A DNA stretch of 64,000 nt. Origin: a virus. The DNA is taken from IMG/VR virus record IMGVR_UViG_3300042319_002356, positions 1 to 64,000 of that record, one strand, 5' to 3'. Positions 36,674-45,277 of the stretch are shown here, piece by piece. The position numbers and the translations under genes are program-made. The notes under the pieces were generated by a model that searched no databases, was not told the origin of the DNA, and worked only from the letters and a program-made list of their open reading frames with translations. Each line of letters starts with the position of its first letter. The first letter of the stretch is position 1.

Positions 36674-37276
36674 ATGATTGACAATTTAGAACAAATAAAA
36701 CAATTGTTGAATTTTGAAAACGATGGGGACTTTTATATGCTCTATGTCCTCAAAAGGAAGAAAGACCAACCTGAAGGTGAGAGAGATAATCATCAGTCAG
36801 TAAGAACTATCAAAACTTATTGTGTTGATAGTATTGAGTATTTGGAAAAACGATATGATGAGATTAAACAACTTTGTGAGATGTTTAAAGCTCGGGCGTA
36901 TATCCATGTTCAAAAACAAAACCATAAGGATGTTTCATTAGAAATGATGATGTCCTTAGCTGAAAGAATTAAAAACGGACAACACATTCAGAAAGGATTG
37001 TTTGATTCGGTTGTTGGACAAATTAAGACTCACGAAAAAAGGTGGATTGTTGATATTGATACTAAAGACAATAAAGAAATTTTAAATATTAAGTTAAAGA
37101 TTGATAGTTGCCAACCTTTTGGAAAGGATAAAATAATTTCTGAAATCCCAACCAAAAACGGATATCATCTAATTACTGATAGATTTGACATCGTGGAATT
37201 TATGAAAGTATTTCCTGATGTTGATGTCCAAAAGAAAAACCCAACTTTGTTATTTTTACCTGAAAGTTTGAGTTAA
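36674..37276 (+). CDS. unknown protein with AEP-primase-like active-site pattern
   Basis: A 200-residue protein. RWIVDIDTKDNKE near residue 118 gives two acidic residues on one strand (D-x-D), and SEIPTKNGYHLITD near residue 156 resembles the sG.H.. motif of archaeo-eukaryotic primase-like nucleotidyltransferases. The match is by pattern only. It directly precedes the RNA ligase gene, which supports a nucleic-acid function. Confidence 0.5.
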   Translation: MIDNLEQIKQLLNFENDGDFYMLYVLKRKKDQPEGERDNHQSVRTIKTYCVDSIEYLEKRYDEIKQLCEMFKARAYIHVQKQNHKDVSLEMMMSLAERIKNGQHIQKGLFDSVVGQIKTHEKRWIVDIDTKDNKEILNIKLKIDSCQPFGKDKIISEIPTKNGYHLITDRFDIVEFMKVFPDVDVQKKNPTLLFLPESLS

Positions 37277-37282
37277 ATTTAT

Positions 37283-37290
37283 TATCTTTG
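37283..37290 (+). promoter_or_regulatory. class A -7 box (TATCTTTG)
   Basis: TATCTTTG ends 4 nt before the ATG of the RNA ligase. The nearest TTTG (37267-37270) is at a short 12-nt spacing. Confidence 0.55.
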
Positions 37291-37294
37291 TCAA

Positions 37295-38356
37295 ATGAAT
37301 GAAGTATTGAACAAATATTTTGAGGAAGGGTTGGTGTATAAACAAATACATCCGACTCTTCCTTTGACTATATGGAATTATTCTGAAAAAGTTCAGTATG
37401 ACGGACTTTTTGATGATGTAACCCTACAAACTCGTGGATTAGTTACTGATGCAAATGGGTCAGTCGTTGCCCGACCATTTCGTAAGTTCTTCAATATGGA
37501 AGAAGGGAAACATACCGCAACTCCTGACTTTGATGTTTATGATAAGATGGATGGGTCTTTGGGTATATTATTCAATTACGAAGGTGAATGGATAATGGCG
37601 ACTCGTGGGTCTTTCACTTCTGACCAAGCGGTTAGGGGATTTGAAATGTTGAAGAACTATGACTACGAGAAACTTCACAAAGGTTACACTTACTTATTTG
37701 AGATAATATATAATGAGAACCGTATAGTGGTAAAATATCCATTTGAAGATTTGGTATTACTTGGAATGATAGAGACCAAAACCGGATACGAAGTTGATTT
37801 GTATGGTGAAGGAAATGATGTTAGATTGAAGAACTTAATATCTAATCTTGGTTTCAAAGTCGTCAAAAAATATGATGGAATACTGGATTATACCGAATTG
37901 AAAGGTATGATAGGTAATGACGAAGAAGGATTTGTTGTTCGTTTCTCTAATGGAGACAGAATGAAGATAAAGGGTGAGGAGTATCTTCGTCTTCATAAGA
38001 TAATGACCAATGTATCTACCACTGCGATATGGGAAATGTTGAGTGAGGGTAAGGATGTATTGGAATTATTGAAAGATGTTCCTGATGAATTTTATCAAAA
38101 GATAAAGATGTATGTTTCTGATTTAAGATATAATCACTATCGTTATTGGGACTATGCTGGGAAGATACATCAGTATTTCAGATATGGTAAGTATAATGAT
38201 AGAGACCCTGAGCCAACCAAGAAAGAATTTGCCTTACATTTGCAAGAATGTGGAACTCACCCAAAGATAAAAGCATTATGTTTTTTGATGTGGGATGGTA
38301 AAAATGTTGATAAAGTAATATGGAATTATTTAAAACCTGAATATAAAAAATTATGA
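37295..38356 (+). CDS. RNA ligase (T4 Rnl1-like)
   Basis: A 353-residue nucleotidyltransferase-type RNA ligase. Motif I is KMDGS with the adenylated lysine K84. Motif III is YLFEII (E136), motif IV is EEGFVV (near 210-215) and motif V is MKIKG (K224, K226). A C-terminal helical domain follows, as in Rnl1. It should seal 5'-phosphate/3'-OH RNA ends and may repair tRNAs cut by host anticodon nucleases, together with the kinase at 40337 and the HAD phosphatase at 60897. Confidence 0.87.
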   Translation: MNEVLNKYFEEGLVYKQIHPTLPLTIWNYSEKVQYDGLFDDVTLQTRGLVTDANGSVVARPFRKFFNMEEGKHTATPDFDVYDKMDGSLGILFNYEGEWIMATRGSFTSDQAVRGFEMLKNYDYEKLHKGYTYLFEIIYNENRIVVKYPFEDLVLLGMIETKTGYEVDLYGEGNDVRLKNLISNLGFKVVKKYDGILDYTELKGMIGNDEEGFVVRFSNGDRMKIKGEEYLRLHKIMTNVSTTAIWEMLSEGKDVLELLKDVPDEFYQKIKMYVSDLRYNHYRYWDYAGKIHQYFRYGKYNDRDPEPTKKEFALHLQECGTHPKIKALCFLMWDGKNVDKVIWNYLKPEYKKL

Positions 38357-38643
38357 AAAAAGATGTGAATTTTGGAACACCTATAGTTGTGTTTATGTTA
38401 ATATTGTTTTTGTTTGTTTTTGTCGGTTTATTCTTAAAAGAAAATAGTCGGACAAAGGTAACACACGTCACCAGGGAAAAACATTTGGTAACAAATGTTA
38501 AAAGGCATATTCCTCGTAGTGTTCAGGATGAAATGAATCTGTATTATGATGTAACAATTGACGATACCAACACTTTCAAAACATTGCATCACTATCAGGT
38601 TGGTGATACAATTTATTTTGAAATTTATAAGATTAATAAGTAA
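38353..38643 (+). CDS. single-pass membrane protein
   Basis: A 96-residue protein with one N-terminal transmembrane segment (residues 10-28) and a basic soluble domain (residues 30-96). It overlaps the RNA ligase end by four bases. No recognised family. Confidence 0.6.
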   Translation: MKKDVNFGTPIVVFMLILFLFVFVGLFLKENSRTKVTHVTREKHLVTNVKRHIPRSVQDEMNLYYDVTIDDTNTFKTLHHYQVGDTIYFEIYKINK

Positions 38644-38646
38644 GAT

Positions 38647-38907
38647 ATGAAAGTAAGTATGAACGGACTGAGAAATCAGTTATTGAGAAATTACAACTCT
38701 TTGGTTTATAAGTTAAACAAAAGAATTGATGGTGAGGATATCAATGACTTAGAAGTTTATGACATCCAACGAGAGTTAGAAGGACTCAGAAGTTGTATTG
38801 TTACACTTGCTTTTACATCTATGGAAGGTGATGACGGATGGGATTCTATGGATGAAAATACATATTTTGAACAATTTAATCCTGAAGAAGATTTGGTTGA
38901 AGAATAA
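38647..38907 (+). CDS. small unknown protein
   Basis: An 86-residue protein with a basic helical N-terminus and acidic C-terminus (MDENTYFEQFNPEEDLVEE). The class A promoter of the next gene lies within its 3' end. No family recognised. Confidence 0.6.
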   Translation: MKVSMNGLRNQLLRNYNSLVYKLNKRIDGEDINDLEVYDIQRELEGLRSCIVTLAFTSMEGDDGWDSMDENTYFEQFNPEEDLVEE

Positions 38908-38923
38908 TTTTGTTGTATCTTTG
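38892..38923 (+). promoter_or_regulatory. class A promoter (TTTG-N20-TATCTTTG)
   Basis: TTTG at 38892-38895 and TATCTTTG at 38916-38923. The ATG at 38928 follows after 4 nt, giving a leaderless mRNA. Confidence 0.7.
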
Positions 38924-38927
38924 CACT

Positions 38928-39626
38928 ATGATATTAAAAATTGAAAAAGATAGTAACGGAATATTCCCAAACATTTGGATATGTTCTGACCCGCATTATA
39001 ATCACAAGAACATTTGTCGTGGAACTACTAACTGGAGGACACTTGATAACGAGGTTCCTGTTGAACAAACTCGTGACTTTGATACACTTGAAAGAATGAA
39101 CCAATCAATCCTTGATGGAATAAATTGGAATGTTGGACAGGATGATGTGTTGATTTGTCTTGGTGACTGGTCATTTGGTGGATTTGAGTTTATCAAACAA
39201 TTCCGTGATAGAATTGTGTGTAAGAATGTTCACTTGGTTTTAGGTAATCACGACCAGCATATTGAGAGAAACAAGGAGAATAGTCGGTCATTGTTTAGTT
39301 CCGTATCTGAGTATCTACGAATTGTTGTGATGGAACCAATCAAAAAAGGTCAAACCAAACGACAAGAGTTCGTATGTATGCACTACCCAATCCAAAGTTG
39401 GGATGGGATGAATAAAGGTATTCCTCACTTACACGGACACGTTCACTTACCAAATGAAAGAAAGTTCGGTAATGGAAAAAAAATGGATGTTGGTTTTGAT
39501 GGACATCCTGAATTTCGTCCTTATAATTTGTTGAGGGAAATTGTCCCGTTAATGAAAAATCGTGAGCAGTTGTCAGATATGCCAAATGACCACCACCTTG
39601 AAAGATTGTTAAACTCTGATAAATAA
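38928..39626 (+). CDS. calcineurin-like metallophosphoesterase
   Basis: A 232-residue phosphoesterase. Metal-binding motifs occur in order: CSDPHYNHKN (D21, H23), LGDWSFGG, LGNHDQH, CMHYP and LHGHVHLP. This compact form is common in phages and may act on nucleotides, cyclic dinucleotides or nucleic-acid ends; the substrate cannot be read from the sequence. I rejected the upstream non-ATG start (38910) because it lies inside the promoter. Confidence 0.83.
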   Translation: MILKIEKDSNGIFPNIWICSDPHYNHKNICRGTTNWRTLDNEVPVEQTRDFDTLERMNQSILDGINWNVGQDDVLICLGDWSFGGFEFIKQFRDRIVCKNVHLVLGNHDQHIERNKENSRSLFSSVSEYLRIVVMEPIKKGQTKRQEFVCMHYPIQSWDGMNKGIPHLHGHVHLPNERKFGNGKKMDVGFDGHPEFRPYNLLREIVPLMKNREQLSDMPNDHHLERLLNSDK

Positions 39627-39629
39627 GTT

Positions 39630-39782
39630 ATGACTGAACAAGAAATGGTAAGTGAAATCATTAGGATTGAAACGATATGTACTAGAGCCGTCCTTCAAGG
39701 GCATAAAGCATCTAACGATGACGTATATCAACCATTAAGAGAAAAAGCTAAACATTATAGAGAAAAATTAGGAATAAAATGA
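39630..39782 (+). CDS. small unknown protein
   Basis: A 50-residue helical protein (TEQEMVSEIIRIETICTRAV...). It overlaps the next small gene by four bases (ATGA), which supports it being translated. Confidence 0.55.
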   Translation: MTEQEMVSEIIRIETICTRAVLQGHKASNDDVYQPLREKAKHYREKLGIK

Positions 39783-39940
39783 AAATAATACCATTCTTTG
39801 AAACAACCTGGGACGAGGACTTTAAACAAGTTGTTCTTATACCAACAATATTCCTAACCAAAAGTTACGGAACTAGATATAACATTGGAATTAATTTTTT
39901 ATGTTTTGACTTTGGACTATGGATACTCATAAGAAAATAA
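39779..39940 (+). CDS. small unknown protein
   Basis: A 53-residue protein rich in aromatic and hydrophobic residues (FFETTWDEDFKQVVLIPTIF). It ends in LWILIRK and overlaps the next gene by 22 nt. The C-terminal half may associate with membrane. No family known. Confidence 0.5.
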   Translation: MKIIPFFETTWDEDFKQVVLIPTIFLTKSYGTRYNIGINFLCFDFGLWILIRK

Positions 39941-40320
39941 ATGAGATTAAGGACTTAAAGGGTAATTATGAATATTACCTTACCATTGGTAAACTTAGGA
40001 AGTTTTTACAGGAACATCCTGAATTACCCGACGATGCTCTTGTCCTTTCCCAAAGAGTTGAAGATGTTTATTATGAACAACACGGATGGGGCGTGGTGTT
40101 GAAAGAAGGTGACCATTATGATATGGTTAAAACCCACAACATTAGAATGGAAGAGGAAATCCGTAGGAGAAAGAACGGAGAACACCCAAAGTATGATATG
40201 GAAGACCCTTCACAATACATTCAGGAATTGACCGATGATTTAAAAGACCAATACCATCCTGTATTTTCTTGTACGAAATATAAAGATGATGATAATCTTT
40301 ATTTGTATTTACACTATTAA
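39919..40320 (+). CDS. unknown phage protein
   Basis: A 133-residue charged protein (YYLTIGKLRKFLQEHPELPD...). The pattern LRKFLxExPELPDDALV resembles a small domain seen in other phage early proteins, but I cannot assign a function. The class A promoter of the next gene is within its 3' end. Confidence 0.6.
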   Translation: MDTHKKINEIKDLKGNYEYYLTIGKLRKFLQEHPELPDDALVLSQRVEDVYYEQHGWGVVLKEGDHYDMVKTHNIRMEEEIRRRKNGEHPKYDMEDPSQYIQELTDDLKDQYHPVFSCTKYKDDDNLYLYLHY

Positions 40321-40332
40321 TTTATATATTTG
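40302..40332 (+). promoter_or_regulatory. class A promoter (TTTG-N19-TATATTTG)
   Basis: TTTG at 40302-40305 and TATATTTG at 40325-40332, with exact 19-nt spacing. The ATG at 40337 follows after 4 nt. Confidence 0.72.
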
Positions 40333-40336
40333 CAAT

Positions 40337-40723
40337 ATGAAAACACTTTATTTAGTTAGAGGATTACCAGGAAGTGGTAAAAGTACATTTGCACAATCAT
40401 TAGATTGTCCTGTATTTGAAGCGGATATGTTTTTTGTAAACTCACAAGGGGTCTATAACTTTGACTTCACTAAGATTAAAGATGCTCACGCTTGGTGTCA
40501 GGAAATGGTTGAGGACCATATGTTTAACCAACACGAGAAGATTGCGGTATCAAACACTTTCACACAAGAATGGGAAATGAAAGCGTATTATGATATGGCA
40601 AAAACTTATGGTTATACCGTATTTTCAATCATTGTTGAAAACAGACACGGAGGTGAGAATGTTCACGGAGTTCCTGCAGATAAGTTAGAAGTAATGAAAA
40701 ACAGATTTGAAGTTCAGTTATAA
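40337..40723 (+). CDS. P-loop kinase, polynucleotide-kinase-like
   Basis: A 128-residue P-loop protein. Walker A is GLPGSGKST (residues 9-17), followed by EADMFF (D30) and AVSNTFTQEWEM, the pattern of the T4 Pnk kinase/N4BP2 group. It lacks the phosphatase domain of T4 Pnk, which could be supplied by the HAD protein at 60897. It probably phosphorylates 5'-OH RNA or DNA ends for ligation by the RNA ligase. The start at 40337 is set by the promoter. Confidence 0.78.
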   Translation: MKTLYLVRGLPGSGKSTFAQSLDCPVFEADMFFVNSQGVYNFDFTKIKDAHAWCQEMVEDHMFNQHEKIAVSNTFTQEWEMKAYYDMAKTYGYTVFSIIVENRHGGENVHGVPADKLEVMKNRFEVQL

Positions 40724-41049
40724 TGAAAAAGGAATACATTACCTGTTCTGCGATATGGTATAAAGATTTACCAACACAGACATTTCTACCAAAGAATATT
40801 GATAAAGGTGTTGTTGTTTGTGGTCATCGTCACGGACATTGTATTGACATAATGAAAACACTTGGACAATTACGAAGTGTGGTTAATGGTCCTGATTCGG
40901 TTGGTGAATATGAGCAAGGTTTCTTATCAAACCTTAATAAATTCTACGACAGGTTTGAAGCGATGAGGATTGCAATTGATGCTGGTCAGGTGGAATACGA
41001 TAAACTATATAACCCATTAATAGGATTATTCTCTGAAGATTTATATTAA
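40723..41049 (+). CDS. unknown phage protein with CGHRHGHC motif
   Basis: A 108-residue protein. VVCGHRHGHCIDIM places two Cys and three His close together, which could bind a metal. The frame overlaps the kinase stop (TAATG) and is followed by a strong terminator. This motif type occurs in hypothetical proteins of many phages; function unknown. Confidence 0.6.
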   Translation: MKKEYITCSAIWYKDLPTQTFLPKNIDKGVVVCGHRHGHCIDIMKTLGQLRSVVNGPDSVGEYEQGFLSNLNKFYDRFEAMRIAIDAGQVEYDKLYNPLIGLFSEDLY

Positions 41050-41052
41050 GTT

Positions 41053-41079
41053 AAACCCCTCACTTTTGAGGGGTTTTTT
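41053..41079 (+). terminator. intrinsic terminator
   Basis: A 10-bp stem (AAACCCCTCA/TGAGGGGTTT) with a CTTT loop and a T tract. It isolates the following kinase operon from upstream transcription. Confidence 0.88.
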
Positions 41080-41091
41080 GTTTATTTCAAG

Positions 41092-41098
41092 TATTTAT
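41092..41098 (+). promoter_or_regulatory. class B promoter candidate for the signalling operon
   Basis: TATTTAT is located between the terminator and the histidine-kinase ATG (41104), leaving 5 nt to the start codon. Confidence 0.58.
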
Positions 41099-41103
41099 CA
41101 AAT

Positions 41104-42201
41104 ATGAAAATAAACACCAAAATCTCTTTACTTTTCAAAACCATATCAAATTTAGTTTTTGGTGAAACAAAAAAAGAAATGTCTGAAACTGATAAGTTTA
41201 TTGACAGAGCGACAATTGTTTCTATGACTGATGAGAAAGGTAGAATTACCTATGTTAATGAAAAGTTTGAAAAGATATCAGGTTATAAATTAGATGAGGT
41301 TAAAGGTAAAGACCACTCAATAGTTAATTCGGGATTACAACCCGATGGGTATTGGAGAAATATGTATAAGACGGTATTGAAGGGTGAGATATGGAATGAT
41401 ATTGTTTGTAATAAAGCAAAAGATGGTAGTCATTACTGGGTTGATACATACATTAGAGCTCGTTTTGATGAGGACGGGAAGTTAGAAGGGTTCTCATCAA
41501 TTAGACAAGATGTTACCAAAATTATGGAACAATCTGTTGAACTAGATAGGAAGAACACCTATTTAGAACACGCTGCCAAGATATTAAGACACGATATGCA
41601 CTCTGGTATTAACACTTATATGCCAAGAGGTCTTAGTTCGTTGGAGAGAAGAATAACTAACGAAGACATTACCAATCTTAAAATTGAAGCCCCACTTAAA
41701 ATGATTAAAGAGGGACTCAAACATTCTCAGAAAGTTTATAGAGGAGTTTATGAGTTTACCAATCTAGTGAAAAAGGATGTGGTTCTTAATAAAGAACAAT
41801 GTAACATCAAGGACATTCTCAAGGACTATTTGTCTTCGACGGCCTACGTCAGTCAGGTAATATTAGATGATAATTTACCATCTGTGGAAGTAAACGAACC
41901 ATTATTTTGTACTGCGGTTGATAACCTTATCCGTAATGGATTAAAGTATAATGACTCAGACACCAAGTTTGTTAAAATATATTCTGATGAAAACTCAATT
42001 TACATTCAGGATAATGGTAGAGGTATCACTCAGGAAGATTTTGAACACCTATCTAAACCATATGTAAGAAAAGAGGGACAGAAAGAAAGTGGAAGTGGAT
42101 TAGGATTGAACATTTGTGTTGCAATTCTTAAAGAACACGGGTTTGAAATTACCTGTGAGAAAAATGAAACTGGAACTAAAATGAAAATTAAATACAAATG
42201 A
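41104..42201 (+). CDS. PAS-domain sensor histidine kinase, cytoplasmic
   Basis: A 365-residue histidine kinase without a membrane span. The PAS domain covers about residues 35-142 (ATIVSMTDEKGRITYVNEKF; HSIVNSGLQPDGYWRNMY). The dimerisation helix holds the H-box LEHAAKILRHDMHSG (H163). The ATP-binding domain has the N box AVDNLIRNG (N274), G1 QDNGRG (D303) and G2 SGLGLNI. All catalytic elements are present. It shares an almost identical H-box with the kinase at 42806, so both should talk to the same receiver (44145). First gene of a six-gene unit. Confidence 0.9.
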   Translation: MKINTKISLLFKTISNLVFGETKKEMSETDKFIDRATIVSMTDEKGRITYVNEKFEKISGYKLDEVKGKDHSIVNSGLQPDGYWRNMYKTVLKGEIWNDIVCNKAKDGSHYWVDTYIRARFDEDGKLEGFSSIRQDVTKIMEQSVELDRKNTYLEHAAKILRHDMHSGINTYMPRGLSSLERRITNEDITNLKIEAPLKMIKEGLKHSQKVYRGVYEFTNLVKKDVVLNKEQCNIKDILKDYLSSTAYVSQVILDDNLPSVEVNEPLFCTAVDNLIRNGLKYNDSDTKFVKIYSDENSIYIQDNGRGITQEDFEHLSKPYVRKEGQKESGSGLGLNICVAILKEHGFEITCEKNETGTKMKIKYK

Positions 42202-42809
42202 AAAAGTTATTATTAATCTGTTTTATGTTAATGTCTTTTGTTGGATATACACAATACCCAATAAAGACAATCTTTAAGGGTGATTCAGTTATTATCTTAA
42301 CCATTGAGCAATCTGAAAAGATTAATGAAATGTTAGATAAAACATCAAAATCTATTAAAGATAGCAATAAAAAAACTAAAGAATATGAATCGGAAATTCA
42401 AAAGTTAAATACCGTATTGAATAACCAAAATGCGTATATTGATAGTTTATCTAATCTTTTATTACAAAGATGGACTTGTAATGAAGACATTTACGATAGC
42501 ATATGGACATGGGCTCTAGGACCTTCAATCATCTACACCATGTATCCTGATGATAGTACGGTTTATGTAATGGACTTATCACATTATTATATGACAACTA
42601 ATGATTTTGGTATAGTAATGGCAAGAATGACAGACAAAGAATATCTTAAATACAAAGCATTTATTTCAAAGTATGGACTTAGTGAGGAAGCGTTTTGGAG
42701 ATTTAGAAATGAGATGAAAGTAAAAAGACTTAATGATGATAAGATGAAAGATAAGAAAGAATGGAAAAGTAAAATGGTTCTTGAAAAGAAAGAGGAGGAA
42801 GAGAAATGA
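42198..42809 (+). CDS. secreted coiled-coil protein of the signalling operon
   Basis: A 203-residue protein. A signal peptide (KKLLLICFMLMSFVGYTQ) is followed by a beta-like strand and coiled coil (residues 35-90), a small aromatic domain (near 95-165) and a very charged C-terminal tail. It would sit in the periplasm or be surface-exposed. Four-base overlaps with both kinase genes suggest it is a partner or ligand-binding subunit. No family recognised. Confidence 0.68.
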   Translation: MKKLLLICFMLMSFVGYTQYPIKTIFKGDSVIILTIEQSEKINEMLDKTSKSIKDSNKKTKEYESEIQKLNTVLNNQNAYIDSLSNLLLQRWTCNEDIYDSIWTWALGPSIIYTMYPDDSTVYVMDLSHYYMTTNDFGIVMARMTDKEYLKYKAFISKYGLSEEAFWRFRNEMKVKRLNDDKMKDKKEWKSKMVLEKKEEEEK

Positions 42810-44152
42810 GAAATTATTTAATATCTACACTATTTTTAGTTAGTCTTCAATCTTACTCACAAGATACCACAGACTTCTCAATTAAACCTAATTGGGTTAG
42901 TCCAGAAAAAAATCTAGAAGTAATTCAAAAGGATAGTGTATTAAAATCTAATATCATTACTGATGTGATTGATAGAATAATACCTAATTGGGCACCACCC
43001 GAAAAAGTATTTGAACAACCAAAAGAAGAACTTTCACCTGAGGATGTGAAACAATTAGAAGAAGACGTGAAATTCATGTCAGATTTACCACAATCATACA
43101 AACAAGTGTCCAAAGAGGATTTAAAAAATGTTTTGGTTTTGATTGATAATAAAATAGTTCAATTAAAGGCCGAATTGGATGCGTTGTTAAAAGCAAGAAA
43201 TGCTAACCAGGAAGTTATCAAATCAAAACAAAGTACTTTAACGGTATTAGAAAAAGAAAAGAGTATTATCAATTTAACTTTAACTGAAGGTGAATTAAAA
43301 GATGAAAACGGAAATTTAATTGGTCAAAACGATGAGTTAAAGATAGAACAAGATAAACTTAAAAAGTATCTTTATTTTGCTCTCGGTGGAATCGCCTTAC
43401 TTGGATTAATTGTTGCGGTAGTATTACAAAGAAAGAAGATACAAGTTCAGGATGTTGAGATTCAAAATCAACTTGATGAAATTAATAAGAAGAATAGTTA
43501 CTTGGAACACGCTGCGAGAATTATCCGACATGATATGCACTCAGGTATTAACACATATATGCCAAGAGGTATTAGTTCATTAGAGAAAAGATTGACCACT
43601 GAGGACATTCAAAAGTTAAAAATTGAAGGAGCTTTGAAGATGGTTAAAGAAGGTCTTAACCACACCCAACGAGTATATAAAAGTGTATACGAATTTACCA
43701 ATCTTGTTAAACAAAATGTAGTATTAAATAAAACTATGGTTGATGTTAAGGACTTGGTATGGAAATACATTTCACCCAATTCATATAGTTCTCAGGTTGA
43801 GATATCTGATTTAGGTCAATTAGAAGTTAATGAGATTTTATTTTGTAATGCGGTTGAGAACTTAATTAAAAACGGACTAACATATAATGATAGTCAGGAT
43901 AAGAAAGTTAAAATTTATTTGGACGAGGATTATATAATCGTAGAGGATAATGGTAAAGGTTTTTCTCAGAAACAATTTGAGAAACATCTTAAAAAATATG
44001 CGACAAAGAAAGAGTTTAGTGAAGATGAGAAAGGGTTGGGGTTAAACATTTGTGTTGCAATATTAGAAGAACATGGTTATAAACTCTCCTGTGAAAAAAT
44101 TGAGACAGGAACTAAAATGAAAATAAAAATAAAAAAAGAAAAAAATGATTGA
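42806..44152 (+). CDS. membrane sensor histidine kinase
   Basis: A 448-residue kinase. Signal peptide (residues 1-19, ending SYSQ), a periplasmic region of about 165 residues with a coiled coil (110-185), one transmembrane segment (about 188-207), a coiled linker and an H-box LEHAARIIRHDMHSG (H242). The ATP domain has N352, G1 EDNGKGF (D381) and G2 GLGLNI. From the H-box onward it is a close paralogue of the kinase at 41104, but it has a transmembrane sensor instead of PAS. It likely responds to an envelope signal. It overlaps the receiver gene by eight bases. Confidence 0.9.
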   Translation: MRNYLISTLFLVSLQSYSQDTTDFSIKPNWVSPEKNLEVIQKDSVLKSNIITDVIDRIIPNWAPPEKVFEQPKEELSPEDVKQLEEDVKFMSDLPQSYKQVSKEDLKNVLVLIDNKIVQLKAELDALLKARNANQEVIKSKQSTLTVLEKEKSIINLTLTEGELKDENGNLIGQNDELKIEQDKLKKYLYFALGGIALLGLIVAVVLQRKKIQVQDVEIQNQLDEINKKNSYLEHAARIIRHDMHSGINTYMPRGISSLEKRLTTEDIQKLKIEGALKMVKEGLNHTQRVYKSVYEFTNLVKQNVVLNKTMVDVKDLVWKYISPNSYSSQVEISDLGQLEVNEILFCNAVENLIKNGLTYNDSQDKKVKIYLDEDYIIVEDNGKGFSQKQFEKHLKKYATKKEFSEDEKGLGLNICVAILEEHGYKLSCEKIETGTKMKIKIKKEKND

Positions 44153-44576
44153 TTCAATTTTGTTGGTGGATGATGAAGATTTGTTTCACCTGGTATTTGA
44201 AGATAGTTGTTCGTTGTTGGACATCACTCTATCTTTAAAATCACTGAACTCTGCGGATGAGGCAGCTAAACTATTTGCGGAATGGCAGAAAAATCCAAAC
44301 GGAAGACCTGAATGTGTGTTTGTGGATTTAAATATCATCGGGTCATCTTTTGATGGTATTGAACTTATTAGAAAGATTAACTTTGAGTATGGTAATCACG
44401 TTGTTATTGGTATCATATCCTCAAGTAACGAACCTGAAGAACAGGCAAAGGCAGTTCAAGCAGGTGCTCAATTTTGGATTATTAAGTCAGATGAGATTGA
44501 ACCAAGATTGGAAGAGTTCAAAAAAGATTATGACGGATTTAAAAACAGAACACAATCGTTTAAAGTATATAAGTAA
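44145..44576 (+). CDS. single-domain response regulator (receiver)
   Basis: A 143-residue CheY-like receiver. The acidic pocket is D9/D10, the phosphoacceptor is D61 in FVDLNI, the switch residue is S92 in IISSSN, and the conserved lysine is K114 in IIKSD. There is no output domain, so it must act by binding a partner, perhaps the coiled-coil membrane proteins next to it or the host RNA polymerase. It is translationally coupled to both neighbours. Confidence 0.88.
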   Translation: MIDSILLVDDEDLFHLVFEDSCSLLDITLSLKSLNSADEAAKLFAEWQKNPNGRPECVFVDLNIIGSSFDGIELIRKINFEYGNHVVIGIISSSNEPEEQAKAVQAGAQFWIIKSDEIEPRLEEFKKDYDGFKNRTQSFKVYK

Positions 44577-45259
44577 TGGTAATTGATAAGAATACAAAGA
44601 AAGAATTGATTGAAATCTTCCAAACTAAAAACATTGGTTTGGAAGGTAATATCATTAAGCTCATTGACCCTGAAGGTGATGAGGAGTTTTCTGAGTATTT
44701 AAAACAATGTGTTGATAAGGACGGAGCAACAAGACGCAAACGACTTGAAATGACTAAGAAAGTCCAAGTTCAAAATGCTGAACTTACCAAATTGAATGAT
44801 GAGAATCAAAGAATGATGGAAGAACTTCAAAATACTTTAACAAGTATTGAAGAACAAAAAAGTCAAATTGAAGCTCAAAATCATGAGTTAATTGAGTGGA
44901 AAAAAGAAAACGAAAAAATAGGCGCCGAACTTGTTGAAGCAATGAAGCAATCGGAACAAGCGAGAGTTATTGCTGAAAACGCAAAGAACGAAGCCGAGAA
45001 CAACTTGGATTTAATTCAAAAGAAAACTCAATTTGAGTTGATAAATAATATTGTTAAGGTTGCCTTATATGTCATCATTGGTGTTGGAGGGATAACTACT
45101 GGAATTTATGTTTATTCTATGTCAATAGGAATGGATACGGACATTATCGGCTCCACTTGGAGTAATATGTTTGGTATTCTATTAACAAATAGTTTCAGTA
45201 TTGTCGGAACAATACTTGGTGTAAAATATGGGACAAGTCCTAACAAAGATGATAAATAA
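44576..45259 (+). CDS. coiled-coil membrane protein of the signalling operon
   Basis: A 227-residue protein. A short N-terminal domain (residues 1-50) is followed by a long coiled coil (about 58-150) and two transmembrane segments (about 158-177 and 192-212). The stop of the receiver overlaps its start by one base (TAATG). The coil would lie in the cytoplasm, where it could bind the receiver. No family is recognised. Confidence 0.68.
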   Translation: MVIDKNTKKELIEIFQTKNIGLEGNIIKLIDPEGDEEFSEYLKQCVDKDGATRRKRLEMTKKVQVQNAELTKLNDENQRMMEELQNTLTSIEEQKSQIEAQNHELIEWKKENEKIGAELVEAMKQSEQARVIAENAKNEAENNLDLIQKKTQFELINNIVKVALYVIIGVGGITTGIYVYSMSIGMDTDIIGSTWSNMFGILLTNSFSIVGTILGVKYGTSPNKDDK

Positions 45260-45277
45260 ACCTAAAAAATAAAAAAA

